Source of the DNA: Desulfosporosinus sp049943955 | Lineage (GTDB): Bacteria; Bacillota; Desulfitobacteriia; Desulfitobacteriales; Desulfitobacteriaceae | NCBI RefSeq assembly: GCF_049943955.1 | Contig: NZ_JBNFTW010000013.1 | Location: forward strand, 1-64,000 | Length of the DNA: 64,000 bases | Reading direction: 5' to 3' | The notes under the pieces: model-generated | Database searches by the model: none | What the model was told of the DNA's origin: nothing | What the model saw: only the letters and a program-made list of their open reading frames with translations | Part shown: piece by piece, positions 1-6,531 of the stretch | How the letters are laid out: each line of letters opens with the position of its first letter | Numbering within the stretch: position 1 is the first letter of the stretch | Program-made: the position numbers and the translations under genes

Positions 1-9
1 TCTCAGAGA

Positions 10-124
10 TCTGGTGATCATGCCGGAGGGGTTCCACCCGTTCCCATACCGAACACGGAAGTTAAGACCTCCAGGGCCGATAATACTTGGGGCATAGCCC
101 CTGGGAAAGTAGGTCATCGCCAGG
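10..124 (+). rRNA. rrf: 5S ribosomal RNA
   Basis: About 115 nt with the classic 5S core (CCGAACACGGAAGTTAAG around 47-65). The terminal stem pairs CTGGTGA (11-17) with TCGCCAG (117-123). It lies at the left edge and is followed directly by a tRNA cluster, so the 23S and 16S genes are presumably just outside the window. The ends are set from the terminal helix and may be off by a base or two. Confidence 0.95.
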
Positions 125-130
125 TAAGAC

Positions 131-161
131 AAGGGGACTACTCGAAAGGGTAGCTCCTTTT
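131..161 (+). terminator. hairpin with T-run after 5S rRNA
   Basis: A stem formed by GGGGACTAC and GGTAGCTCC, with one mismatch, is followed by TTTT. It could be an intrinsic terminator with read-through into the tRNA genes or an rRNA processing stem. tRNA-Tyr starts only 12 nt downstream, so complete termination here would need a separate tRNA promoter, which I do not see. Confidence 0.35.
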
Positions 162-172
162 GTGTCCTAAAT

Positions 173-257
<85 letters not shown>

Positions 258-266
258 TTTAACCAT

Positions 267-341
<75 letters not shown>

Positions 342-347
342 AAAAAT

Positions 348-422
348 TGGGGTGTCGCCAAGCGGTAAGGCACCAGACTTTGACTCTGGCATTCGTTGGT
401 TCGAATCCAGCCACCCCAGCCA
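348..422 (+). tRNA. tRNA-Gln (anticodon TTG)
   Basis: Acceptor stem TGGGGTG pairs perfectly with CACCCCA. The anticodon loop carries TTG, and discriminator G plus encoded CCA end at 422. Immediately downstream lies a short stretch resembling the 3' end of another tRNA. Confidence 0.93.
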
Positions 423-437
423 TGTCATCGCCCACCA
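423..437 (+). pseudogene. tRNA 3'-end remnant (tRNA-Val-like tail)
   Basis: The 15 bases between tRNA-Gln and tRNA-Asp end in ATCGCCCACCA. This is how many bacterial tRNA-Val genes end (3' acceptor strand, discriminator A and CCA). No matching GGGCGAT 5' half is present nearby. I read it as a leftover of a deleted tRNA gene; the tRNA-Val assignment is from memory of typical sequences. Confidence 0.5.
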
Positions 438-442
438 ATTAA

Positions 443-518
443 GGCCCCGTGGTGTAGTGGTTAACATGCCTGCCTGTCACGCAGGAGATCGTCGGTTCAA
501 GTCCGATCGGGGTCGCCA
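443..518 (+). tRNA. tRNA-Asp (anticodon GTC)
   Basis: Acceptor stem GGCCCCG pairs with CGGGGTC (one G-U). The anticodon GTC is at 476-478, T-arm TTCAAGT is present, discriminator G is followed by encoded CCA. Confidence 0.94.
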
Positions 519-522
519 AAAT

Positions 523-598
523 GAGCCATTAGCTCAGTCGGTAGAGCACCTGACTTTTAATCAGGGTGTCCCGCGTTCGAGTCGCGGATGGCTCACCA
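523..598 (+). tRNA. tRNA-Lys (anticodon TTT)
   Basis: Acceptor stem GAGCCAT pairs perfectly with ATGGCTC. The anticodon loop CTTTTAA gives TTT, the D- and T-arms are canonical, and CCA is encoded. Confidence 0.95.
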
Positions 599-606
599 AA
601 AAAATT

Positions 607-683
607 GCGCTCGTAGCCCAGCTGGATAGAGCGTCTGACTACGAATCAGAAGGCCGGGAGTTCGAATCTCTCCGAGCGCACCA
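607..683 (+). tRNA. tRNA-Arg (anticodon ACG)
   Basis: Acceptor stem GCGCTCG pairs perfectly with CGAGCGC. Anticodon ACG sits in loop CTACGAA, and CCA is encoded. The D-stem GCCC/GAGC has one C-A mismatch, a slight deviation from the usual GCTC/GAGC. Confidence 0.92.
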
Positions 684-694
684 AAAACAAATAT

Positions 695-709
695 GCCGTT
701 GTAGCTCAG
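695..709 (+). pseudogene. tRNA 5'-end remnant fused to tRNA-Ser
   Basis: The bases GCCGTTGTAGCTCAG look like the 5' acceptor strand, positions 8-9 and D-stem of a different tRNA (tRNA-Thr-like in my memory). They run straight into the tRNA-Ser body at the shared CAG/GAGAAG junction. The rest of that tRNA is missing. I infer a recombination or deletion scar. Confidence 0.55.
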
Positions 710-798
710 AGAAGTACTCAAGTGGCTGAAGAGGACGGTTTGGAAAACCGTTAGAGTGGGTAACTGCTGCCAGGGTTCAAATACCTCCTTCTCCGCCA
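708..798 (+). tRNA. tRNA-Ser (anticodon GGA), probably defective
   Basis: Anticodon GGA at 742-744, a long variable arm and encoded CCA identify tRNA-Ser. Three pairs are broken. Acceptor pair 1-72 is A-C instead of G-C. T-stem pair 49-65 is C-C. The nearly universal G53-C61 pair is G775 against A783. The first base comes from an upstream fragment of another tRNA. The damage suggests a decaying gene or a mis-assembled junction rather than a fully active tRNA. Confidence 0.75.
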
Positions 799-806
799 TA
801 ATATGT

Positions 807-880
807 TCCTCGGTTGCTCAATGGCAGAGCACTAGCCTTCCAAGCTAGCTACGTGAGTTCGATTCTCATCACCCGCTCCA
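807..880 (+). tRNA. tRNA-Gly-like (anticodon TCC) with unpaired acceptor, probable chimera
   Basis: The body and 3' side are tRNA-Gly: anticodon TCC at 839-841, a good T-arm, and 3' strand CACCCGC with discriminator T and CCA. The 5' strand should be GCGGGTG but reads TCCTCGG (807-813), which pairs at only two of seven positions. TCCTCGG resembles the start of a tRNA-Asn gene. It therefore appears to be a 5'-Asn/3'-Gly chimera joined within the shared D-arm sequence, and is unlikely to fold as a normal tRNA. Confidence 0.7.
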
Positions 881-893
881 TAAGTTATTCTTT

Positions 894-967
<74 letters not shown>

Positions 968-975
968 ATATTTTT

Positions 976-1067
976 GCCAATGTGGCGGAACTGGCAGGCA
1001 GACGCACGGGACTCAAAATCCCGCGGGTTAATAGCCCGTACCGGTTCGATTCCGGTCATCAGCACCA
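976..1067 (+). tRNA. tRNA-Leu (anticodon CAA) with two acceptor mismatches
   Basis: Anticodon CAA at 1014-1016, a long variable arm and encoded CCA identify tRNA-Leu. The acceptor strands GCCAATG and CATCAGC leave adjacent C-A and A-C mismatches at pairs 3-70 and 4-69, while every other stem is intact. A 5' half from one tRNA-Leu joined to a 3' half from another would give exactly this pattern; two point mutations would as well. Confidence 0.8.
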
Positions 1068-1125
1068 TAACGAAAGTTGAAATAAGCATAATAGATTTTA
1101 ACAAACAACTGATCTTTTTGGGTCG

Positions 1126-1538
1126 GTGTTTTTTATTTTTGATGAGGCTCAACGCTTATGGGGCAAAAGCCAGGTTTTTGAAAAGCACAAGGTTAATAAA
1201 TCTGAGCCAGACTTAATAATTGAAATAGCCGAGAAGATTTCAGACTGGTCTGTGATGGCCTTGTTGGAGAAGGTCAAGAAATACATAATGGTGAAGAAGC
1301 AGGTATTGCAGGAAAGATGCAATTAAAAAGCAGGAAGTAAACATGGATGGTAGTTTGTCCACCAAAGCTAGAGAATGTTTTTAAAGATATATGTCGAGTT
1401 AAAACTTTTGATAAATTGGATTTGAATGTTTCTCTACGTTCTCATTTGGCAGATGATGTTTCCGAATGGGTGGCCAGCCTACTTGATGAAACATAGAGGA
1501 AGCAAATAATATTAGTATAAAATTCTTGGCCTACAAGT
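1126..1538 (+). pseudogene. DUF2075-type helicase, internal fragment with frameshifts
   Basis: Reading through frameshifts gives about 130 residues. The first block has FDEAQRLWG and a SEPDLIIEI stretch (1126-1260). One frame later comes VGEGQEIHNGEEAGIAG (about 1264-1315), then VVCPPKLENVFKD and SLRSHLADDVSEWVASLLDE (about 1350-1495), then, after another shift, an ISIKFL-like stretch. The order and motifs match DUF2075 (schlafen-associated DNA/RNA helicase domain) by memory of the family. Both ends are missing and at least three frame disruptions are present, so it is a dead gene fragment lying just behind the tRNA cluster, a common integration zone. Confidence 0.6.
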
Positions 1539-2243
1539 CTCTTAAAAGACTAGACGGATATCCGGTAAGCAGGGTGCCTGTGACGATTTTGTTATTGGAG
1601 AACTTTAATAGTCTAACAGTGGCTTGTACTCACTTGTGGCGCGGTACTCGAACAAGCCGGACCAGCAAGAAGTGCCGAACCCCAATGTCGGAGCATAAAG
1701 CTGGGCATACGTGAGTGTAAAATGAGTGTTGTCTCGGCCGAGAGCGAAACGGTCTCTATCTGCCGTAGCGATGATAAGGCAGGGCGACCCGATATGCTCT
1801 ATGAGCGGATATCTTTAGGCACAGGTTAATCCATTTTTGAGTTTTTCGCTTCTGGTCACTTTTTGGTACTTCTTCCAACTCCCATACTGGGAAAGACTCC
1901 GGCGTTTTCCGGACATCCGACATTCGTGTAATTTTGAAGATTCAATATGTATGTTTTTGCTATTTCCGGTGGCAATACAGTTATATGGAAACAAAGTATG
2001 TTTTTATGCTTGAGTTGATTAGATCTTCAGACAAACAGGAGGAATAATATATACTGTACATAAATTATCCCCTACTACTTAGTCTGATTTATAGTTGGAG
2101 TTTTCCTTAATTTAAAGGAAAAGTTTCTGTTATTAATAAAAGCCATTAATAACATATCAACATTCTATCGACAGGGGATATATGTAATGATAACCTTTTA
2201 TTAGTTAAAGTGGATTGGCGTTCACTTTAACCTCCTTGTTGGG

Positions 2244-2275
2244 CTCCTGTAGCGATACGGGGGTTTCTTCTTTTG
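2244..2275 (+). terminator. intrinsic terminator-like hairpin
   Basis: An 8-bp stem (CTCCTGTA with TACGGGGG, G-U pairs allowed) with loop GCGA is followed by TTTCTTCTTTT. It ends the decayed region before the cobalamin riboswitch. No intact gene precedes it, so it may be a relic. Confidence 0.45.
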
Positions 2276-2343
2276 CATAATAACGAGTCTCAGATACAAT
2301 GGTGATAACAAAGTAATCAGGTCCATTAGAATTACATAAACAC

Positions 2344-2372
2344 TATACAAACTCTTTTCTTCTTGTTATAAT
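2344..2372 (+). promoter_or_regulatory. putative sigma-A promoter of the cbi operon
   Basis: TATAAT at 2367-2372 is preceded by TATACA at 2344-2349 with 17-bp spacing. It lies about 30 bp before the first conserved bases of the riboswitch, as expected for its promoter. The -35 box is only a 4 of 6 match. Confidence 0.45.
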
Positions 2373-2397
2373 AATTATAGTTAAATATTGGAATGAG

Positions 2398-2590
2398 TGA
2401 TTCTTTCCTGAGGGGAAGGAATTGAAAAGGGAAGTCAGTTAAAGCTGACGCGGTGCCCGCCACTGTAAAAGGGAGCCAATTCACAAATGTCACTGGATAT
2501 CGATCCGGGAAGACGTGAGTTGATGATGATCTTAAGCCAGGAGACCTGCTTATTCCGAAGTTGAACTACCTACGGGATGTTAGGGAGGTG
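2398..2590 (+). ncRNA. cobalamin (B12) riboswitch
   Basis: The leader carries the conserved pieces in order: GAAAAGGGAAGTC (about 2423-2436), the core GCGGTGCCCGCCACTGTA (about 2449-2467), CCGGGAAGA, and the B12 box AAGCCAGGAGACCTGC at 2534-2549. It is followed by a terminator hairpin (2637-2666) and then cbiM. The arrangement implies that adenosylcobalamin binding promotes premature termination and so shuts off cobalt uptake. The boundaries are approximate. Confidence 0.93.
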
Positions 2591-2636
2591 TATACCTGTG
2601 TTTTTGGTAATTTTACCTGATACCGGTTGAGCTAGA

Positions 2637-2666
2637 AACCCTTCTGTTGGTAGAAGGGTTTTTTTA
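2637..2666 (+). terminator. riboswitch expression-platform terminator
   Basis: A perfect 9-10-bp stem (AACCCTTCT with AGAAGGGTT) is closed by a short loop and followed by seven T residues. Its place between the cobalamin aptamer and cbiM makes it the likely ligand-controlled attenuator. Confidence 0.85.
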
Positions 2667-2746
2667 GTTGGAGGGTAATTCGAACAAGCAGGAGTCTATT
2701 AAGAATAAGGAAGAGGTCTTTTTAAAAGTTAGGGGAGGATTCAATT

Positions 2747-3499
2747 ATGAATATAAGGGAAAAGAAAATAGTTAGCCTATTTGCGGTCTTTGCAGGGTTA
2801 TTCGGAATAACTCCGGCTGCTTATGCAATGCATATTATGGAAGGATACCTTCCACCCAAATACTGTATCGCATGGGGACTCATCTGTCTGCCATTTCTGG
2901 CAGCAGGTTATTTTGCCATCAAGAAACAAGCTGCACAGAATCGTAAATCCATGACCTTGCTAGCAATGGCTGGTGCCTTCGTTTTCGTCTTATCTTCTTT
3001 AAAGATTCCATCAGTTACAGGAAGCTGTTCACATATGACAGGTACAGGACTTGCTGCAATTTTATTTGGACCATTTGCAGTAAGCATTTTGGGTATTATT
3101 GTACTTATTTTTCAAGCAATTCTACTGGCGCATGGCGGACTTACCACGCTGGGTGCAAACACTTTCTCCATGGCAATTGCTGGCCCGATTATATCCTATG
3201 TTATTTATATGTCGTGTAAAAAACTAAAGGTCAATAATAATGCTAGGATTTTTCTAGCAGCTTCAATTGGAGATTTATTTACGTATTGTATTACCAGTTT
3301 TGAGCTGGCACTTGCCTATCCGTCATCGAACGGCGGTGTTGTTGCCTCTGCTCTTAAGTTTCTCGGTGTATTTGCACCGACCCAGGTGCCGTTGGCAATT
3401 ATTGAGGGTATTTTGACAGTTGTTATTGTGATTGGTCTTGAGACGTATGCAAAATCAGAATTGATAGGTATCGGATATATGGACGGAGGTGTTGAATAA
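2747..3499 (+). CDS. cbiM: CbiM, substrate-binding membrane component of cobalt ECF transporter
   Basis: CbiM is the S-component that selects cobalt for uptake into B12 synthesis. The 250-residue protein has a cleavable-type N-terminal segment ending at PAAYA (about 23-27), followed by MHIMEG (28-33). The exposed Met-His of the mature CbiM family coordinates the metal, and the conserved SCSHMTG stretch (about 93-99) supplies another ligand. About six to seven hydrophobic segments follow. A strong GGGGAGG SD precedes the ATG. It is first in a cbiMNQ(O) operon behind a B12 riboswitch and overlaps cbiN (TAATG). CbiM rather than NikM is favoured by the riboswitch and the cbiN neighbour. Confidence 0.95.
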   Translation: MNIREKKIVSLFAVFAGLFGITPAAYAMHIMEGYLPPKYCIAWGLICLPFLAAGYFAIKKQAAQNRKSMTLLAMAGAFVFVLSSLKIPSVTGSCSHMTGTGLAAILFGPFAVSILGIIVLIFQAILLAHGGLTTLGANTFSMAIAGPIISYVIYMSCKKLKVNNNARIFLAASIGDLFTYCITSFELALAYPSSNGGVVASALKFLGVFAPTQVPLAIIEGILTVVIVIGLETYAKSELIGIGYMDGGVE

Positions 3500-3825
3500 T
3501 GTCGAAATCGAAAAAAACAGTTATCATTTTATCATTAATTGCACTACTGATCGCAGTTGTTCCTCTGTTTATGTTAAAAGGAGCAGAGTTTGGTGGTTCT
3601 GATGACGCCGGAAGCAAAATAGTTGCAGAAATTACAGGAACCGACTACAAGCCGTGGGTTGAACCGGTTATGAATCGATTAATTGGTGGAGAATTACCGG
3701 GCGAAGTAGAAAGTCTATTGTTCTGTGTACAGACCGGTATCGGCGTGGGAGTTGTGTTCTTCTTCCTCGGCAGATTTGTTGAAAGAAGTAAATGGGAAAA
3801 AGAAACAGGCAAAAAATTAGGTTAG
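3499..3825 (+). CDS. cbiN: CbiN, cobalt transporter accessory membrane protein
   Basis: A protein of 108 residues with two transmembrane helices (about 8-27 and 79-96) and a loop rich in acidic residues and glycine between them. This matches CbiN, which assists CbiM in capturing cobalt. The loop has the expected P-W-(V/I)-P-like element (YKPWVEPV). Its start overlaps the cbiM stop by one base, indicating translational coupling. It is regulated with cbiM by the upstream cobalamin riboswitch. Confidence 0.92.
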   Translation: MSKSKKTVIILSLIALLIAVVPLFMLKGAEFGGSDDAGSKIVAEITGTDYKPWVEPVMNRLIGGELPGEVESLLFCVQTGIGVGVVFFFLGRFVERSKWEKETGKKLG

Positions 3826-3837
3826 GGGGTTGTTTTT

Positions 3838-4620
3838 CTGAAACATGGGGGGGAATTCGAAATTGATTTTTATTCCTATGCTTCGAAAATCAGAAAATGG
3901 AATGCCACGTTTAAGGTTTTATTTGCAGTATTATTAATGAGTCTGTGCATTGGACTGAATAATCCCTATGTATCTGCTGCAGTTATCCTTGGAATGGCAT
4001 ATTTGATCGTGATGAAGGGAGGTCTTTCATTACACGAATATCTTTCGGTATTGGCGATTCCAATTTCCTTTATTCTCCTGGCAACTCTGACAATTGCCGT
4101 TGATTTTGCCTGGAAGCCAATAGGACAATATAATTTACATCTTGGCCTTTTCTATGTTTTTACCTCCCTGGAGAAGCTCAAAGAGGCAATTTTCATGATC
4201 CTAAAAGTGTTTGCTGCAGTTAGTGCATTACAGATGATGACATTATCAACACCATCTTCAGAAATTATCTCTGTTATGAGGAAAGCACATATTCCGAAAC
4301 TTATAATTGAACTGATGAACATGATTTATCGTTATATTTTTATTATTTTAGATGTTCACTCCAAAATGAAGAATTCTGCAAACTCACGACTGGGGTTTTG
4401 CGATTTCAAGACATCATTGCATACCTTCGGAGGGATTGCCAGTAATATGCTTGTTATTTCTTTGAAAAAGGCAAATGGATATTATGATGCGATGGCAGCT
4501 CGATGTTATGATGGTGAAATGATATTTTTGGAGGAAGACAAAAAGATAGACATTATCCAGTTAATATCGGCAGCAGTATTTATTGCCATTTTGTTTTTGA
4601 TCTGGGGATTTACTAAATAG
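3838..4620 (+). CDS. cbiQ: CbiQ, transmembrane T-component of cobalt ECF transporter (start unusual)
   Basis: The T-component couples ATP hydrolysis by CbiO to cobalt movement. The protein has several hydrophobic helices and the coupling-helix region with A-R-like motifs near the C-terminal half (MAARCYDG). The first in-frame ATG is at 3937, but conserved CbiQ N-terminal sequence (DFYSYASKIRKWNATFK) lies upstream of it. The only plausible in-frame start behind the SD (TTAGGGGGG, 3822-3829) is CTG 3838. An ATG at 3845 is out of frame because of a run of seven G; eight G would put it in frame. So this is either a non-standard start, a sequencing error or a slippery tract. CbiN ends 12 bp before. 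Confidence 0.85.
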   Translation: MKHGGEFEIDFYSYASKIRKWNATFKVLFAVLLMSLCIGLNNPYVSAAVILGMAYLIVMKGGLSLHEYLSVLAIPISFILLATLTIAVDFAWKPIGQYNLHLGLFYVFTSLEKLKEAIFMILKVFAAVSALQMMTLSTPSSEIISVMRKAHIPKLIIELMNMIYRYIFIILDVHSKMKNSANSRLGFCDFKTSLHTFGGIASNMLVISLKKANGYYDAMAARCYDGEMIFLEEDKKIDIIQLISAAVFIAILFLIWGFTK

Positions 4621-4649
4621 ATTTCTTCGCCGCTAAAGGTACCATCAAA

Positions 4650-4790
4650 GAGTGAACTCGTTCAGCTAAAACTGAACATCGGAGCTTCGGTGACGAAAGT
4701 GTTCTGCGGACACTTTCGCCGAAAGCGCCAAGCCCATAACAAATGCTATCGCGCTGAAGGATGGACTCTAACACCACCGAAGCGAACGGG
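4650..4790 (+). repeat. dispersed structured repeat, copy 1
   Basis: About 140 bp between cbiQ and cbiO recur, inverted and at roughly 85 percent identity by eye, at 32082-32214. Shared blocks are AGTGAACTCGTTCAGCTAAA, ACACTTTCGCCGA.AGCGCC, AGCCCATAACAAATGC and ATCGCGCTGAAGGA. Internally CGAAAGTGT and ACACTTTCG form a hairpin. The first block also occurs alone at 19064. No ORF is inside. It is probably a non-autonomous mobile element or its relic, and it separates cbiO from the rest of the operon. Confidence 0.7.
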
Positions 4791-4794
4791 GGTC

Positions 4795-4816
4795 ACTCCC
4801 ACTTGAAGTGGGGGTC
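4795..4816. repeat. short palindrome ACTCCCACTT-GAAGTGGGGGT
   Basis: A near-perfect palindrome adjoining repeat copy 1. An almost identical one lies at 21954-21974 behind aroB. Such hairpins are often seen at ends of IS200/IS605-type elements, but no transposase is near, so origin is inferred only. Confidence 0.5.
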
Positions 4817-4909
4817 TCACGATTAGATGAAAACTGGTGCGCAGCAAACACTTCCTTTTGAGGAAGATCTGGAGTTTCTTGACACTATTTAATCATATGA
4901 GGAGAGTCT

Positions 4910-5752
4910 ATGAAAGAACCAATTTTAAGTATCCGCGATTTATATTATATCTATGGAAACGGACAAGCAGCATTAGACGGGGTCAGTATTGATATTAATG
5001 AAGGTGAGAAAATTGCAGTTATCGGTTCAAATGGAGCCGGAAAATCTACATTTTTCCTGAATGTCAATGGTGTTCTAACGCCGAAAAATGGAGAAATTCG
5101 TTATAAGGGCACTATTATTAATAAAATGAATCTAAAAGAACTGAGGAAAACTATTGGAATTGTTTTTCAGGATGCAGATAATCAGATTATTGCTTCAACG
5201 GTCAGGGCGGAAGTAGGGTTCGGACCAATGAATTTAAAACTTCCTAAAGAGGAAGTCATAAGAAGGGTCGATGAAGCCCTGACTTATATGAATATCCTAG
5301 ATTTTAAAGATCGTCCGCCTCACTATTTAAGTGGTGGGGAAAAGAAAAAGGTCACTATTGCTGACATTATTGCCATGAAGTCAGAAATCATTATTTTTGA
5401 TGAACCAACGGCTGCGTTAGACCCGTTAAATGCCAAGATGTTGGAAGAGATTTTATCCAAATTGAGTATGGAAGGGAAAACAATTTTGATTTCTACACAT
5501 GATGTGGATTTTGCTTACCGATGGGCACAAAGAGTTCTTGTTTTTTGTCAGGGAAAGATCATTGCGGACGGAACACCACTGGAAATATTCCAAGAAGAAG
5601 CAGTTTTAAAGAAGGCAAATTTAAAGCAGCCGATGATGTTAGGTGTGTATGAATCGCTGGTGGAGGAGCATCTTCTTGCCGATGGAAAAATATTTCCAAA
5701 AAGTATCCAGGAGTTTCGAGAAATGCTCCAGAAGATGCGTAAAAGTAACTAA
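4910..5752 (+). CDS. cbiO: CbiO, ATPase of cobalt ECF transporter
   Basis: This 280-residue ABC ATPase energises cobalt uptake. Walker A GSNGAGKST (39-47), Q-loop Q87, signature LSGGE (140-144), Walker B IIIFDEP (160-166) and the switch histidine in STHD (about 197) are all present, so it should be active. The SD GAGGAG lies ahead of ATG 4910. It stands 289 bp downstream of cbiQ, with a dispersed repeat in the gap, instead of the usual tight spacing. No terminator with a T-run is seen in the gap, so co-transcription remains possible. Confidence 0.95.
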   Translation: MKEPILSIRDLYYIYGNGQAALDGVSIDINEGEKIAVIGSNGAGKSTFFLNVNGVLTPKNGEIRYKGTIINKMNLKELRKTIGIVFQDADNQIIASTVRAEVGFGPMNLKLPKEEVIRRVDEALTYMNILDFKDRPPHYLSGGEKKKVTIADIIAMKSEIIIFDEPTAALDPLNAKMLEEILSKLSMEGKTILISTHDVDFAYRWAQRVLVFCQGKIIADGTPLEIFQEEAVLKKANLKQPMMLGVYESLVEEHLLADGKIFPKSIQEFREMLQKMRKSN

Positions 5753-5936
5753 TTTCATAGTCAGCATAACGACAGTTCCAGTTAAGGGAGACTTCGGATA
5801 AATACCAAGGTCTCTTTTTACGTTATAAGGCACATCAAGGCCATACAATTACCGTAATAATTAGCGGTTTGCGTTTGTTAAGACAAAGTCGAGTAGAATT
5901 GACATAATACTTAAATTTAGAAAGGAATTAGTTTGT

Positions 5937-6194
5937 ATGAATGCAATCATACTATTTGTTCTTGCTGGTTTGTTTTCTTGGTAGAATCATACTTGTTATA
6001 TACGGTATCATCCCTACTTTACAAAGGTTTCCGAACTTCGGGAGAGTTTATGCTGCTTATGGAGGGGTATTCATATTTTTAGCTGTTTTATGGGGGTGGA
6101 TCATTGATAAAAAAGTACTTGATCGGTGGGATTGGATAGGTACAGTAATTTGTTTAGTGGGTTATCAATAATGCTTTGGACACCCCGTCATTAG
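5937..6194 (+). pseudogene. ynfA: ynfA (UPF0060 membrane protein), deleted and frameshifted
   Basis: A normal start behind SD GAAAGGA gives MNAIILFVLAGLFSW and then a stop. One frame later the YnfA/UPF0060 pattern resumes (LVIYGIIPTLQRFPNFGRVYA, then AAYGGVF and WDWIGTVICLVG). About 20 residues that should lie between them are missing. At the end a further one-base loss separates CLVG from the expected tail SIMLWTPRH plus stop at 6192-6194. Two frame disruptions and a deletion make it a pseudogene. YnfA proteins are small four-helix membrane proteins of uncertain export function. Confidence 0.75.
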
Positions 6195-6247
6195 ATTTTG
6201 CTGGTTTGACTTATATAGAATACTTCTAAGCAACGTTCTTTATAGCC

Positions 6248-6442
6248 TTGTTTCTAAATTGCATTCCGGTTGTGATTTCGTTAAATATAATGGATATCGT
6301 CAGAAAGTCCGGTGACAAAATCGATTCTCAGAAACTTGGAGCGGCTTTAGGCTGCGAAGTTGTGGAAACCGCCGCAATTATAAAGGTGAAGGTTCCATAT
6401 ACTTTTCTTTACGCTGTATATGTTGTTCCGTCCGTTACCTAA
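6248..6442 (+). pseudogene. FeoB (ferrous iron transporter) fragment
   Basis: The open stretch includes PVVISLNIMDIVRKSGDKID and LGAALGCEVVET. It resembles the G-domain region of FeoB (the V-A-L-N-M-x-D segment and the following helix ending in the L-G-x-P/C-V-V-x-x-S/T-A block). The remaining some 550 residues are absent. The last part, after ETAA, no longer matches. The fragment lies just upstream of an intact Feo-associated small Cys-rich protein, consistent with a feo locus that lost its transporter. Confidence 0.6.
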
Positions 6443-6531
6443 ACAAAAAGCAGTTCTGAGCCGGGCAGTAGGTGCTGAGGCATAGATTTATTTTCCAATA
6501 CAATCCCCATTTGCTTAAGAAGGTTTTTTTT

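Larger units (their letters stand above)
1541..2397. other. no intact gene; structured relic and AT-rich spacer
   Basis: No convincing gene was found. 1616-1830 is more GC-rich than its surroundings and full of short hairpins: GGCTTGT/ACAAGCC at 1621 and 1652, CTGCC/GGCAG at 1760 and 1778, GCTC/GAGC flanked by GATAT/ATATC around 1791-1812. It may be a fragment of a structured element such as a group II intron or insertion sequence; I cannot identify it. On the minus strand 1756-1923 stays open for 55 codons from an ATG without a recognisable SD. 1930-2240 is AT-rich with nothing recognisable. Confidence 0.4.

Noticed and set aside
352..729. 125-codon frame through the tRNA cluster
   Set aside because: It is made of translated tRNA genes.
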